From: Spirosoma terrae
Lineage (GTDB): Bacteria; Bacteroidota; Bacteroidia; Cytophagales; Spirosomataceae
Direction: 5' to 3'
DNA length: 64,000 nt
Assembly: GCF_010435915.1 (NCBI RefSeq)
Contig: NZ_JAAFZH010000006.1
Coordinates: forward strand, 186,001-250,000
Numbering within the stretch: the stretch's first letter is position 1; the number at the start of each line of letters is the position of its first letter. Shown piece after piece: positions 43,720-52,337 of the stretch. The translations under genes and the position numbers were made by a program. A model generated the notes under the pieces. The model worked only from the letters and a program-made list of their open reading frames with translations, was not told the origin of the DNA and made no database searches.

Positions 43720-43878
43720 GAGGGTTTCCGAAGCAACAATAGCGGAATCAAAACCCAGCTCAAACTGTTACGTTTATACGAGAAACTCCTTTCTTCATCC
43801 GCAATTTGTCGGGTCGAAACTGCGGTATTGTCCGTAAGACTTTCGACCTTTGGCGCATTGACTTGTGACCCGTATCGA

Positions 43879-46800
43879 ATGGCCCAACCACAAAAAAAGC
43901 TCTTTCTTCTGGACGCGCTGGCTCTGATTTACCGCGCTCATTTTGCCTTTAACAAAACGCCCCGTATTTCGTCGAGAGGGGTTAATACGTCCGCTATTTT
44001 TGGCTTCATGAACTCCATGATGGAGGTATTGACAAAAGAAAAACCTACGCATATCGGCGTAGCGTTCGACTCGGCCAAGAAAACATTCCGGCACGAACAG
44101 TTTCCGATGTACAAAGCGACTCGTCAGTCGCAACCCGAAGATATCAGTGTGGCGACTCCATACATTAAGCAGATTGTGGAAGCCATGCATATTCCAATTC
44201 TGATTCTGGAAGGATATGAGGCCGATGACATTATCGGTACAATTGCCAAAAAAGCCGCTCTTGCCGATTTTGAGGTGTACATGATGACGCCCGATAAAGA
44301 TTACGGCCAGTTGGTTGAAGAGCATATTCATATCTACAAACCTGCTTTTATGGGTAAGCCCGCTGAAAAGCAGGGAGTGAAGGAAGTGCTGGAACGCTGG
44401 CAGATTGAACGGATCGACCAGGTGACGGATATGCTTGGTCTGATGGGCGATTCGGTCGATAATATTCCGGGGATTCCGGGCGTGGGCGAAAAAACAGCGC
44501 AGAAGCTTATTGCTGATTTTGGCTCAGTCGAAAATCTGATTGCCAATGCCGATCAGTTGAAAGGCAAGCTCAAGGAGAATGTCGTTAATTTTGCTCAGCA
44601 AGGTCTGTTGTCGAAGCAACTAGCCACCATTCATCTGGACGTACCAGTTGCTTTCGATGAAGAAAAACTGCTGCATACCGAATACGACAAACCCAAATTA
44701 GCCGCTCTGCTGGACGAACTGGAGTTTCGGCAGATGAAAACACGTCTGCTAGGGGCCAGTTATGACGAAAAACCATTGCCCGATGCCTTTAAAAAGTCTG
44801 CATCCGGGCAAATGAACCTGTTTGATTCGTCTGGAGCTTCCACTCCTGGCGCTGACTCCCCCGCCTTCTTACCGCTTCCCAATGCATCCGGAGCCGATGA
44901 TTTACCGTTTGACTTCGGCTCTTCTACGTCCTCAGCCACTGGTAAGTCCAAAAGCAGGCAAACCACGGTCAAAACGCCAATAGCCTCAGGTTCAGAAGCT
45001 ACTCCCGGCGTTGTAACCGATTCGACTTCTATTGAAGGCGGTGAGCGTGTTCAATCCGGTGATCAGCCTGGCTATCTGGACGTTTATCCCGATCAGGCCA
45101 TCGACCCTGTTCAACCCGAACGTAGGCAAACTGTTCGTTCGGTCAGGCACGATTACCGGCTGGTCGATACACCCGAGTTACGCGCTAGTCTGGTGCATTA
45201 CTTAAACTGTCAGGATAGTATTTGCTTCGACTCCGAAACGACGGCCATCGATCCCGTAGAAGCGGATTTAGTCGGCCTGTCGTTTGCCTATCGTACGGGC
45301 GAGGCTTACTACGTGCCTGTTCCTGAAGATCGCGCCGAAGCGCAGGCCATTGTCGATCAGTTCAAACCCGTTTTCGAAAATCCGAACATCGAAAAAATCG
45401 GTCAGAACCTGAAATACGATTTGCTGATGCTGAAAAAGTACGGCGTCGAGGTTCAGGGAAAAATGTTCGACACCATGCTCGCGCATTATCTCATCGAGCC
45501 GGAAATGCGCCATAATATGGACATTATGGCCATGACGTACCTTAACTATGAGCCGGTTGACATTGAGTCGCTGATCGGTAAAAAAGGGAAGGGGCAATTA
45601 ACCATGCGCGACGTTGAGATCGAAAAGATTGTCGAATACGCAGCCGAAGATGCCGACGTAACGCTGCAACTCAAGGAAGTTTTTGCCCCCCGACTCGAAA
45701 AAGATAATCTCCATAAACTGTTCGATCAGGTTGAAATGCCACTGGTACGTGTGCTAACTGATCTGGAACTGGAAGGCGTAACCATAGATACTAACGCCCT
45801 GGCAGATCTGTCGGCCACGCTCGATACGGATATGAAGCAGGTTCAGCAGGAGATTTTCGAGATCGCCGGTAGTTCCTTTAACATCGGCTCACCTAAACAG
45901 CTGGGCGAAATTCTTTTCGACAGACTAAAGCTGGATAAGAACGCCAAGAAGACGAAAACGGGGCAATATGCTACGGGTGAGGAAGTGCTTTCGAAACTGG
46001 AAGAAGAGCACGAAATTGCCCGGAAAATTCTGGATTATCGTGAATTGATCAAGCTAAAAAATACGTATGTAGACGTATTACCAACGCTGATCAGCAAACG
46101 TACCGGCCGAATTCATACCTCCTTTAATCAGGCAGTAGCCGCTACGGGTCGATTGTCGTCGGTAAATCCGAACCTGCAAAACATTCCGATACGTACTCCC
46201 CGTGGTCAGGAAATCAGGAAAGCATTCGTGCCGCGAGGGCCGGAATTTCTGATTATGTCGGCCGATTATTCGCAGATAGAGCTACGGATCATGGCTGCGT
46301 TCAGTGGCGATAAAACCATGCTCGATGCGTTTAACAACGGCATCGATATTCATACCCAAACGGCCAGCAAAGTTTTCCACGTACCCGTTGGCGAGGTAAC
46401 AGGCGATATGCGCCGGAAAGCCAAAACGATCAATTTTGGCATCATTTACGGCATTTCGTCATTTGGTCTGGCTCAGCGCCTGAAAATACCGCGCAAAGAA
46501 GCTGCCCAGATCATTGACGAGTATTTTGCGGAATTTCCGGCGGTGAAAGGTTTCATCGACATGAGTGTTGAGAAAGCACGCGGTTTTGGGTATGCCGAAA
46601 CCATACTGGGCCGCCGTCGGTATCTGCGCGATATTAACTCCCGTAACCAGACCGATCGTATGTTTGCCGAACGTAACGCCGTCAACGCGCCCATTCAGGG
46701 TAGTGCCGCCGATATGTTGAAGATAGCGATGATACGTATCCACGAATTCATGCAGGCCGAACAGCTAAAGTCTAAAATGATTCTGACCGTGCATGACGAA

Positions 46801-46938
46801 TTGGTCTTCGATGCTCACCGCGACGAAATAGCCCTGCTTAGCGAACGCGTTGATGACATCATGAAAAACGCCATTCCGATGGCGGTCCGCATGGAAACCG
46901 GTATTGGAACGGGAGAAAACTGGCTACTGGCCCACTAA
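43879..46938 (+). CDS. polA: DNA polymerase I
   Basis: A 1019-residue repair polymerase. A 5'-3' exonuclease (about 1-290) opens with LFLLDALALIYRAHFAF and contains LEGYEADDIIGTIA, DKDYGQLV and GIPGVGEKTAQKL. A linker of roughly 120 residues, rich in Ser, Pro, Asp and Gly (about 303-421), is longer than usual. The 3'-5' proofreading domain keeps its metal ligands (CFDSETT, NLKYDLLMLK and YAAEDADVTL), so it should be active. The polymerase domain has motif A ADYSQIELRIMA, motif B RRKAKTINFGIIYGIS and motif C VHDELVF. I prefer the start at 43879 (MAQPQKKLF), which matches family N-termini; an upstream in-frame start would add 17 residues. Confidence 0.96.
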   Translation: MAQPQKKLFLLDALALIYRAHFAFNKTPRISSRGVNTSAIFGFMNSMMEVLTKEKPTHIGVAFDSAKKTFRHEQFPMYKATRQSQPEDISVATPYIKQIVEAMHIPILILEGYEADDIIGTIAKKAALADFEVYMMTPDKDYGQLVEEHIHIYKPAFMGKPAEKQGVKEVLERWQIERIDQVTDMLGLMGDSVDNIPGIPGVGEKTAQKLIADFGSVENLIANADQLKGKLKENVVNFAQQGLLSKQLATIHLDVPVAFDEEKLLHTEYDKPKLAALLDELEFRQMKTRLLGASYDEKPLPDAFKKSASGQMNLFDSSGASTPGADSPAFLPLPNASGADDLPFDFGSSTSSATGKSKSRQTTVKTPIASGSEATPGVVTDSTSIEGGERVQSGDQPGYLDVYPDQAIDPVQPERRQTVRSVRHDYRLVDTPELRASLVHYLNCQDSICFDSETTAIDPVEADLVGLSFAYRTGEAYYVPVPEDRAEAQAIVDQFKPVFENPNIEKIGQNLKYDLLMLKKYGVEVQGKMFDTMLAHYLIEPEMRHNMDIMAMTYLNYEPVDIESLIGKKGKGQLTMRDVEIEKIVEYAAEDADVTLQLKEVFAPRLEKDNLHKLFDQVEMPLVRVLTDLELEGVTIDTNALADLSATLDTDMKQVQQEIFEIAGSSFNIGSPKQLGEILFDRLKLDKNAKKTKTGQYATGEEVLSKLEEEHEIARKILDYRELIKLKNTYVDVLPTLISKRTGRIHTSFNQAVAATGRLSSVNPNLQNIPIRTPRGQEIRKAFVPRGPEFLIMSADYSQIELRIMAAFSGDKTMLDAFNNGIDIHTQTASKVFHVPVGEVTGDMRRKAKTINFGIIYGISSFGLAQRLKIPRKEAAQIIDEYFAEFPAVKGFIDMSVEKARGFGYAETILGRRRYLRDINSRNQTDRMFAERNAVNAPIQGSAADMLKIAMIRIHEFMQAEQLKSKMILTVHDELVFDAHRDEIALLSERVDDIMKNAIPMAVRMETGIGTGENWLLAH

Positions 46939-46944
46939 CGAATA

Positions 46945-46986
46945 GTGTTCAGTCATTCCGACGACAGAGCCGAAATGACTGAACAC
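46945..46986. terminator. Bidirectional hairpin between polA and the alcohol dehydrogenase gene
   Basis: A 16-base stem with one mismatch (GTGTTCAGTCATTCCG / CGAAATGACTGAACAC) has a 10-base loop. It lies six bases past the polA stop and precedes the 3' end of a convergent gene. Confidence 0.75.
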
Positions 46987-47004
46987 GCCCTGATTCTAAC
47001 GCTA

Positions 47005-48075
47005 TCAACTCAACTCCACTACGGTTGCAGGCTCAGACTGGGTTGCTGACAACGATTCCACGCCCTCCATCGTCAGCACAACGCGGCCGTCTATTTTCCC
47101 CTGGGTCATATCGGCCAGCACCTGATTGATATTGTCAAGTTGGTCGGTTCGGTAATGCACTTTTACCTTTCCGCTTGCTGCAAACTCGAGACTTTCGACA
47201 AGGTCTTGCCGGGTTCCTACAATAGACCCCCGAACTGTTTTCCGAGTTAGCACAATGTCGAAAATATTCAGGTCAAAATCACCGGGGGGTAATCCGACCA
47301 ACGCAATTGTACCGTGACGACGTAGCATACCGACTCCCTGGGCAAAAGCAGATCGGGAAACTGCGGTAACCAAAACACCATGCGCCCCTTTTATTCGTTT
47401 CTGAATGACAGCAACCGGATCTTCTTCAGCTGCGTTAACGACCAGCTCAGCCCCTACTTGCTGGGCTAGCCGGAGCTTATCTTCCTGAATATCAACCGCA
47501 GCGACCCGCATCCCCATGGCTTTGGCATACTGCACAGCCAGATGACCTAGTCCACCAATGCCCGAAATAACAACCCATTGTCCGGGTTTCACTTCAGTCT
47601 CTTTCAATCCTTTATACACGGTGACGCCCGCGCAAAGAATAGGAGCCGCTTCCAGAAACGACAGTGAATCAGGCAAATGGCCTATATAGTTGGGGTCAGC
47701 CAAAACATATTCGGCATAACTCCCATGAACCGAATAGCCCGTATTCTGCTGGCTCTCACATAAGGTTTCCCAACCGGTAAAGCAGTGCTCGCAATGACCA
47801 CAGGCGGAATAGAGCCAGGGCACACCCACTCGATCCCCGATATTGACTTGACTTACCCCTTCTCCTATCGCTACGACGGTACCGACACCTTCATGACCTG
47901 GAATAAGTGGCAGGGTTGCCTTAACAGGCCAGTCGCCATTGATAGCATGCAGGTCGGTATGACAAACGCCACAAGCCGCCACTTTAATTAACACCCGCCC
48001 TGGCGTAACAGAAGGGACTGGAACATCTTCGATCTGAAGAGGCTGACCATAAGCTCTCGCTACAGCCGCTTTCAT
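47005..48075 (-). CDS. Zinc-dependent alcohol dehydrogenase, AdhP-like
   Basis: A 356-residue medium-chain NAD(P)-dependent dehydrogenase. It has the catalytic zinc Cys and His in ACGVCHTDLHAINGDWP and GHEGVGTVVAIGEG, the structural-zinc cysteines in SACGHCEHCFTGWETLC, and the Rossmann glycines in VVISGIGGLGHLAVQYAKAM. The substrate is probably a primary alcohol or aldehyde. Upstream in-frame ATGs at 48090 and 48168 would extend it. A -7 promoter box at 48147-48154 rules out 48168, and the MKAAVARAYG start at 48075 fits AdhP relatives best. Confidence 0.93.
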   Translation of the reverse strand: MKAAVARAYGQPLQIEDVPVPSVTPGRVLIKVAACGVCHTDLHAINGDWPVKATLPLIPGHEGVGTVVAIGEGVSQVNIGDRVGVPWLYSACGHCEHCFTGWETLCESQQNTGYSVHGSYAEYVLADPNYIGHLPDSLSFLEAAPILCAGVTVYKGLKETEVKPGQWVVISGIGGLGHLAVQYAKAMGMRVAAVDIQEDKLRLAQQVGAELVVNAAEEDPVAVIQKRIKGAHGVLVTAVSRSAFAQGVGMLRRHGTIALVGLPPGDFDLNIFDIVLTRKTVRGSIVGTRQDLVESLEFAASGKVKVHYRTDQLDNINQVLADMTQGKIDGRVVLTMEGVESLSATQSEPATVVELS

Positions 48076-48146
48076 GGTAGTTGGTATCATAGTCAATAGG
48101 GTAGTTTTGGACAATCTGCATGGAGTAGCAGACTCAATCAATAAGG

Positions 48147-48154
48147 CAAAAGTA
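48147..48154 (-). promoter_or_regulatory. -7 promoter element (TACTTTTG) for the alcohol dehydrogenase gene
   Basis: An exact TAnnTTTG on the minus strand, 71 bases ahead of the preferred ATG. It lies inside the longest possible reading frame, which therefore cannot be the true one if this promoter is used. Confidence 0.5.
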
Positions 48155-48397
48155 GGGCTGGCCATCACAACGATTCATGAGGAAAATCAGTGGCAAAAAA
48201 AACTTTTGTCAGGCATTCAGAGCCGCTGCTACAGAGTCATATTGTATCTACACATCAATAAATTAGAACATTCATAGAAGCGGGAACAAATTTGTACTTT
48301 TTCCATTTCACCAATCATATACAACCTGTTTTAATAGCTGTATTGTGAATTTTCCAAGACAAAGATTCATAATCTGTTACTAGTAGAAAGCGGCAAA

Positions 48398-49573
48398 ATG
48401 AAAAAGAGCTTATTACCTCTCACCATCGGAGGCTTCGGCATTGGGATGACCGAATTTGTTATGATGGGGATCTTACCGGACATCGCTAATTCATTACATA
48501 TCTCCATTCCCGTTGCCGGACACCTTATCTCCTCGTATGCCCTTGGCGTCGTATTGGGAGCCCCGTTACTGGTGGCCATTGCCGGGAATTATCCGCCCAA
48601 AAAAATTCTGTTGGGCTTAATGGCTCTTTTCACCTTCTGTAATGCGCTGTCGTCATTCGCGCCGAACTACGAAGCCATGATGATCACCCGGCTTCTGTCG
48701 GGGCTCCCACACGGTGCCTTCTTCGGGGTGGGTGCGGTAGTTGCCAGCAGATTGGCGGGAAAAGGAAAAGAAGCGCAGGCAATATCGATGATGTTTGCCG
48801 GGCTAACTGTCGCTAACATTATCGGTGTTCCGCTCGGGACCTATATCGGGCATACTATGAGCTGGCGGATAACCTTTCTGATTATTGCCGCTGTAGGTCT
48901 GATTACGATGGCCAGCATTCAGAAATTCCTGCCCGCTATGCCGGTTGTTGGCGAGTCTAATCTACGTAAAGACCTGAAGCTGTTTACGCACGTTGAGCCC
49001 TGGATGATTCTGGGTATTACGGCCATTGGCACGGGCGGCTTATTCGCCTGGTTCAGCTACATAGCCCCTTTGTTGACCGAAGTAGCCCATTTTAGTAACA
49101 ATCAGCTCACCTGGATTCTCGTACTGGCGGGTGTGGGGATGGCCGTTGGCAATCTGGTTTCCGGCCGCGTAGCCGACCTTATCTCCCCCATCAAAGCCAC
49201 GGCATTATTCTTGCTACTGATGGCTACCAGCCTCGTGATTGTCTATTTCGTAGCGCCTTTCCAGGTACCGCTGCTCGTCATGACGTTTATTACGGGAGCC
49301 ATTTCGTTCTCGTTGGGAGCTCCCATTCAGATTCTGATGATTCGGGCCTCCAATGGTTCCGATATGCTGGCGTCTTCCGTCAGTCAGGCCGGATTTAACA
49401 TTGGCAATGCGTTGGGTGCTTACCTGGGCGGCTTACCCATTGCGGCCGGTATGGGCTACGCATCGCCCCAGTGGGTGGGTGCACTAATGGCCATTACGGG
49501 TTTCTTTATGGCAGTGATTATGTACTTCCGTCAGAAGAATGCCGTAGACTATGGATTGGCCACTGGTCACTAG
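48398..49573 (+). CDS. MFS transporter, DHA1-type exporter
   Basis: A 391-residue, 12-helix inner-membrane antiporter. It begins KKSLLPLTIGGFGIGMTEFV, carries the helix 4-5 RLLSGLPHGAFFGVGAVVAS and the family C motif GVPLGTYIGHTMSWRITFLI. The YdhP/AraJ branch of DHA1, which includes sugar-efflux and drug-efflux pumps, fits these motifs. The substrate is unknown. It lies divergent from the alcohol dehydrogenase gene over about 320 bases without other genes and is followed by a clear terminator. Confidence 0.92.
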   Translation: MKKSLLPLTIGGFGIGMTEFVMMGILPDIANSLHISIPVAGHLISSYALGVVLGAPLLVAIAGNYPPKKILLGLMALFTFCNALSSFAPNYEAMMITRLLSGLPHGAFFGVGAVVASRLAGKGKEAQAISMMFAGLTVANIIGVPLGTYIGHTMSWRITFLIIAAVGLITMASIQKFLPAMPVVGESNLRKDLKLFTHVEPWMILGITAIGTGGLFAWFSYIAPLLTEVAHFSNNQLTWILVLAGVGMAVGNLVSGRVADLISPIKATALFLLLMATSLVIVYFVAPFQVPLLVMTFITGAISFSLGAPIQILMIRASNGSDMLASSVSQAGFNIGNALGAYLGGLPIAAGMGYASPQWVGALMAITGFFMAVIMYFRQKNAVDYGLATGH

Positions 49574-49609
49574 ATCTTACCGATCTGACAATATGTTAGG
49601 AAGTGTATG

Positions 49610-49649
49610 AACGGATTCTGTAATTTAACACAGAATCCGTTTTCTTTTT
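49610..49649 (+). terminator. Terminator after the MFS exporter gene
   Basis: A perfect 12-base stem (AACGGATTCTGT / ACAGAATCCGTT) with an 8-base loop is followed by a T-rich run (TTCTTTTT). It lies between the MFS gene and the SPFH gene. Confidence 0.88.
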
Positions 49650-49663
49650 AATCCTAGCACCCT

Positions 49664-50617
49664 ATGCCATTTCTCACCATTCTTTTCGTACTGCTGCTGG
49701 TTGTCGGCTTTCTGTCTATTGTTATCGTTCAGCAGGGCACCGTCGCTGTCATTACTGTTTTCGGTAAATACGCTCGTGTTATGGCCCCTGGCCTGAATTT
49801 CAAAATTCCGTTTATTGAGACGATTTACCGGCGTATCTCTATCCAGAATCGCTCCGTCGAATTGGCATTTCAGGCCATTACTGCCGACCAGGCCAATGTC
49901 AACTTCAAGGCAATGCTTGTGTATTCTGTGCTCAATCAGGCCGAAGAAACCATTAAGAACGTAGCGTTTAAGTTCATTGACGAAGCCTCATTCATGCAGG
50001 CGCTGGTACGTACCATCGAAGGATCGATCCGTAGTTTTGTTGCCACCAAACGGCAGTCGGAAATTCTGTCGTTACGTTCCGAAATCATCGAACACGTTAA
50101 ATCTCAAATCGATACGTTGCTGGAGAGCTGGGGCTATCACCTGATTGATCTTCAGTTGAACGACATCGCTTTCGACGAAGTCATAATGCGGTCAATGGCG
50201 CAGGTGGTGGCCTCATCGAACCTGAAAGCAGCCGCCGAAAACGAAGGGCAGGCTTTGTTAATTACCAAAACAAAATCGGCCGAAGCGGAAGGGAATGCCA
50301 TCAAAATTTCGGCCGAAGCCGAAAAAACTGCGTCGCAATTACGCGGACAGGGCGTAGCGTTGTTCCGGGAAGAAGTGGCCAAAGGGATGGCAGAGTCGGC
50401 CAAAGTCATGACTGAAGCCAACCTGGATGCGTCGTTGATCCTGTTTTCGATCTGGACCGAAGCGATCAAGCATTTTGCGGAGAACGGTAAAGGCAACGTA
50501 ATATTTCTGGATGGCTCAACCGAATCGATGGATAAAACCATGCGGCAGTTACTGGCTATCGAGAAAATGAATAGTAATGCCGACGACGATCAGCAAAAAA
50601 CTCCTCCTAAACGATAA
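49664..50617 (+). CDS. SPFH/band 7 (stomatin-like) membrane protein
   Basis: A 317-residue protein with an N-terminal membrane helix (FLTILFVLLLVVGFLSIVIV) followed by a band 7 domain (about 23-200): VQQGTVAVITVFGKYARVMA, PGLNFKIPFIETIYRRISIQ, and IDTLLESWGYHLIDLQLNDI. A helical, Ala/Glu-rich segment (about 195-250, AAAENEGQALLITKTKSAEA) predicts a coiled coil used for oligomerisation. The short charged tail ends in DDDQQKTPPKR. Bacterial members form microdomains or regulate proteases; no NfeD-type partner gene is adjacent, so its partner is unknown. Confidence 0.92.
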   Translation: MPFLTILFVLLLVVGFLSIVIVQQGTVAVITVFGKYARVMAPGLNFKIPFIETIYRRISIQNRSVELAFQAITADQANVNFKAMLVYSVLNQAEETIKNVAFKFIDEASFMQALVRTIEGSIRSFVATKRQSEILSLRSEIIEHVKSQIDTLLESWGYHLIDLQLNDIAFDEVIMRSMAQVVASSNLKAAAENEGQALLITKTKSAEAEGNAIKISAEAEKTASQLRGQGVALFREEVAKGMAESAKVMTEANLDASLILFSIWTEAIKHFAENGKGNVIFLDGSTESMDKTMRQLLAIEKMNSNADDDQQKTPPKR

Positions 50618-50646
50618 AGCGGGAAAGTTTTGTGAGGTCAGATTTT

Positions 50647-50682
50647 CTAGTGATGCCGACTTTAAGAAATCGGCATCACTAG
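50647..50682. terminator. Hairpin between convergent SPFH and protease genes
   Basis: A perfect 13-base stem (CTAGTGATGCCGA / TCGGCATCACTAG) with a 10-base loop. It lies 29 bases past one stop and just before the other. Confidence 0.75.
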
Positions 50683-50686
50683 CTAT

Positions 50687-51169
50687 TTACAGAAAACACA
50701 GCAAATGATCCCGCTGCGTGAAACGCCACGCGCCACGGGTCCTAAATCGCCCGCCATTAGGGTCCATGATATTGACATCGCCATTCGCCCCATTCTGGTT
50801 TAGGCTATGAATGATAACGGCATGAAAGCCACTCACTTCCGGCTCGTAATAACCTAACAATACGGGGCTCCGCGTCAGCTTATCTTTCACAAACCCTTTA
50901 TCGAATTGTCGTTTCACGGTGTAGGTCATTCCAAACCGGTTATCGGCAACAATCTTGACCATATTTTCGGGGGAGACGGTCCCATATTCCGGTCCATCTT
51001 CCTGATTCCAGTAAGCACTGAAAACGTTGATCAGATCGAGTTGCGAAACAACGGTCCGAGCGGGCTGCATACTTCGTAACCACCATTCAAGGCTGGCAGC
51101 CCAGCAGGCGGTTGGATCAAATTGAGCCACAGGGCGTGGAAAGTTGACAGAGTTTGTTGGCCAGGCCAT
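50687..51169 (-). CDS. Papain-like cysteine protease family protein
   Basis: A 160-residue protein with the catalytic-dyad pattern of papain-like C39/C70-type peptidases: FDPTACWAASLEWWLRS with the candidate nucleophile Cys near residue 22, and GYYEPEVSGFHAVIIHSLNQ with the candidate His near residue 117, then NIMDPNGGRF for the Asp/Asn. It has no signal peptide or transmembrane segment. Small proteins of this family occur in secretion or toxin contexts in Bacteria; no effector or immunity gene is beside it, so its role is open. It is transcribed away from the universal stress gene. Confidence 0.75.
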   Translation of the reverse strand: MAWPTNSVNFPRPVAQFDPTACWAASLEWWLRSMQPARTVVSQLDLINVFSAYWNQEDGPEYGTVSPENMVKIVADNRFGMTYTVKRQFDKGFVKDKLTRSPVLLGYYEPEVSGFHAVIIHSLNQNGANGDVNIMDPNGGRFRTRGAWRFTQRDHLLCFL

Positions 51170-51347
51170 ATAAAATTGATAGTCAAAGGTTAATAAATTA
51201 AACTTAATCGATTTGACAGGTTAGTCGCTAAATGAATCAGTGAGCGGAACAAAGGGTTGAGTGAACGGTAAAGGAGAACAAAAAGATAAAAGCTCGGGAA
51301 CGTTGGGCGTTTTATTTGTTGATCTTACAAATCACTGTTCACGCAAC

Positions 51348-52076
51348 ATGACAAACCTGCTTTTTCCTACTGACTTTTCGTACAGTGCAACAGCAGCCCT
51401 TGAGTGGGCCCGGCTTTTTGCTCACAAAACCGGAGCAACCATTACGCTGCTGCACGTTTTTCAACCCATTATTCCCGACACTACGTTACCGACCGTTGGC
51501 GATCCTGGTCTGGGCATACTCGCTTCTCAGGAAGTAGAAGAAATTACCCGCCAGCGACTCAACAAACTGGCAACCGATCTCAGTGCGGAAGGCTTTTCCG
51601 TTCGGGCGGAGTGGCGTATTGGCCTGGTCGACGATGAAATTCTGGATCTCGCCAAAGAACTCATGGCCGACCTGATTGTGATGGGACGTAGTGATCTGAG
51701 TACGTTTTTTGATCGGCTGGCGGGAAGTGCCGCTACTGACGTAGCCGACGAAGCTGTTTGCCCGGTACTGATTGTTCCGATTCCACCCGAAGGACAGGCA
51801 GTGCATCCGGCTCAGGTCAGAACGATAGCCTACGCCATGCAGCCCCAAACGACCCAGAGTCTGGTATCAACACAAACCGATTCATTGGTGGAAGCATTCG
51901 ACGCCGAGTTATTGATTTTAACGGATGAACAGCTCGACAACGCTCACCCCGATCTGATTGTCATGCAGCTTTATCCAGAAACAGGTTTCCTGGATAAATT
52001 GCTCCACCCCAACCATACGGCTCGGCTGATTGAAAAGTCTGAGGTTCCCGTATTGGTATACCACCAGCAGAAATAA
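51348..52076 (+). CDS. Universal stress protein (UspA-like)
   Basis: A 242-residue protein. The N-terminal Usp domain (about 1-145) has NLLFPTDFSYSATAALEWAR, the hydrophobic strands VRAEWRIGLVDDEILDLAKE, ADLIVMGRSD and the ATP-binding-like GRSDLSTFFDRLAGSAATDV followed by CPVLIVPIP. The C-terminal half (about 155-242) is a degenerate second domain ending in SEVPVLVYHQQ. The start at 51348 (MTNLLFPTD) matches family N-termini; an upstream in-frame start would add 29 residues with no family resemblance. Confidence 0.92.
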   Translation: MTNLLFPTDFSYSATAALEWARLFAHKTGATITLLHVFQPIIPDTTLPTVGDPGLGILASQEVEEITRQRLNKLATDLSAEGFSVRAEWRIGLVDDEILDLAKELMADLIVMGRSDLSTFFDRLAGSAATDVADEAVCPVLIVPIPPEGQAVHPAQVRTIAYAMQPQTTQSLVSTQTDSLVEAFDAELLILTDEQLDNAHPDLIVMQLYPETGFLDKLLHPNHTARLIEKSEVPVLVYHQQK

Positions 52077-52232
52077 AGAAGCAATTCTAAATTGCTACGT
52101 ATCATTCAATACAGATCCAGAGCCGGCGCCCACGCGTCGGGTTTTGTTTTGTAGCCGGTATAACGTTTCAATAGTTGGCACTCATTCAACTCTGCATTCC
52201 AAAATAGTACGACTAACCTGTAACGAGCGAAC

Positions 52233-52256
52233 TGATACGTTCAAGCGGACGTATCA
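52233..52256. promoter_or_regulatory. Small inverted repeat upstream of the hybrid sensor gene
   Basis: TGATACGT and ACGTATCA form an 8-base palindromic pair with an 8-base spacer, about 80 bases ahead of the hybrid sensor start. It could be an operator, but this is based on symmetry alone. The 261-base gap holds no other supported feature. Confidence 0.35.
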
Positions 52257-52337
52257 AGCATAAATTACAAATACGGGTAAAGGAATCTAGTGTACTTCCT
52301 TTTACGTATTATTTTAGCAGTGAATTTACATGTACGA

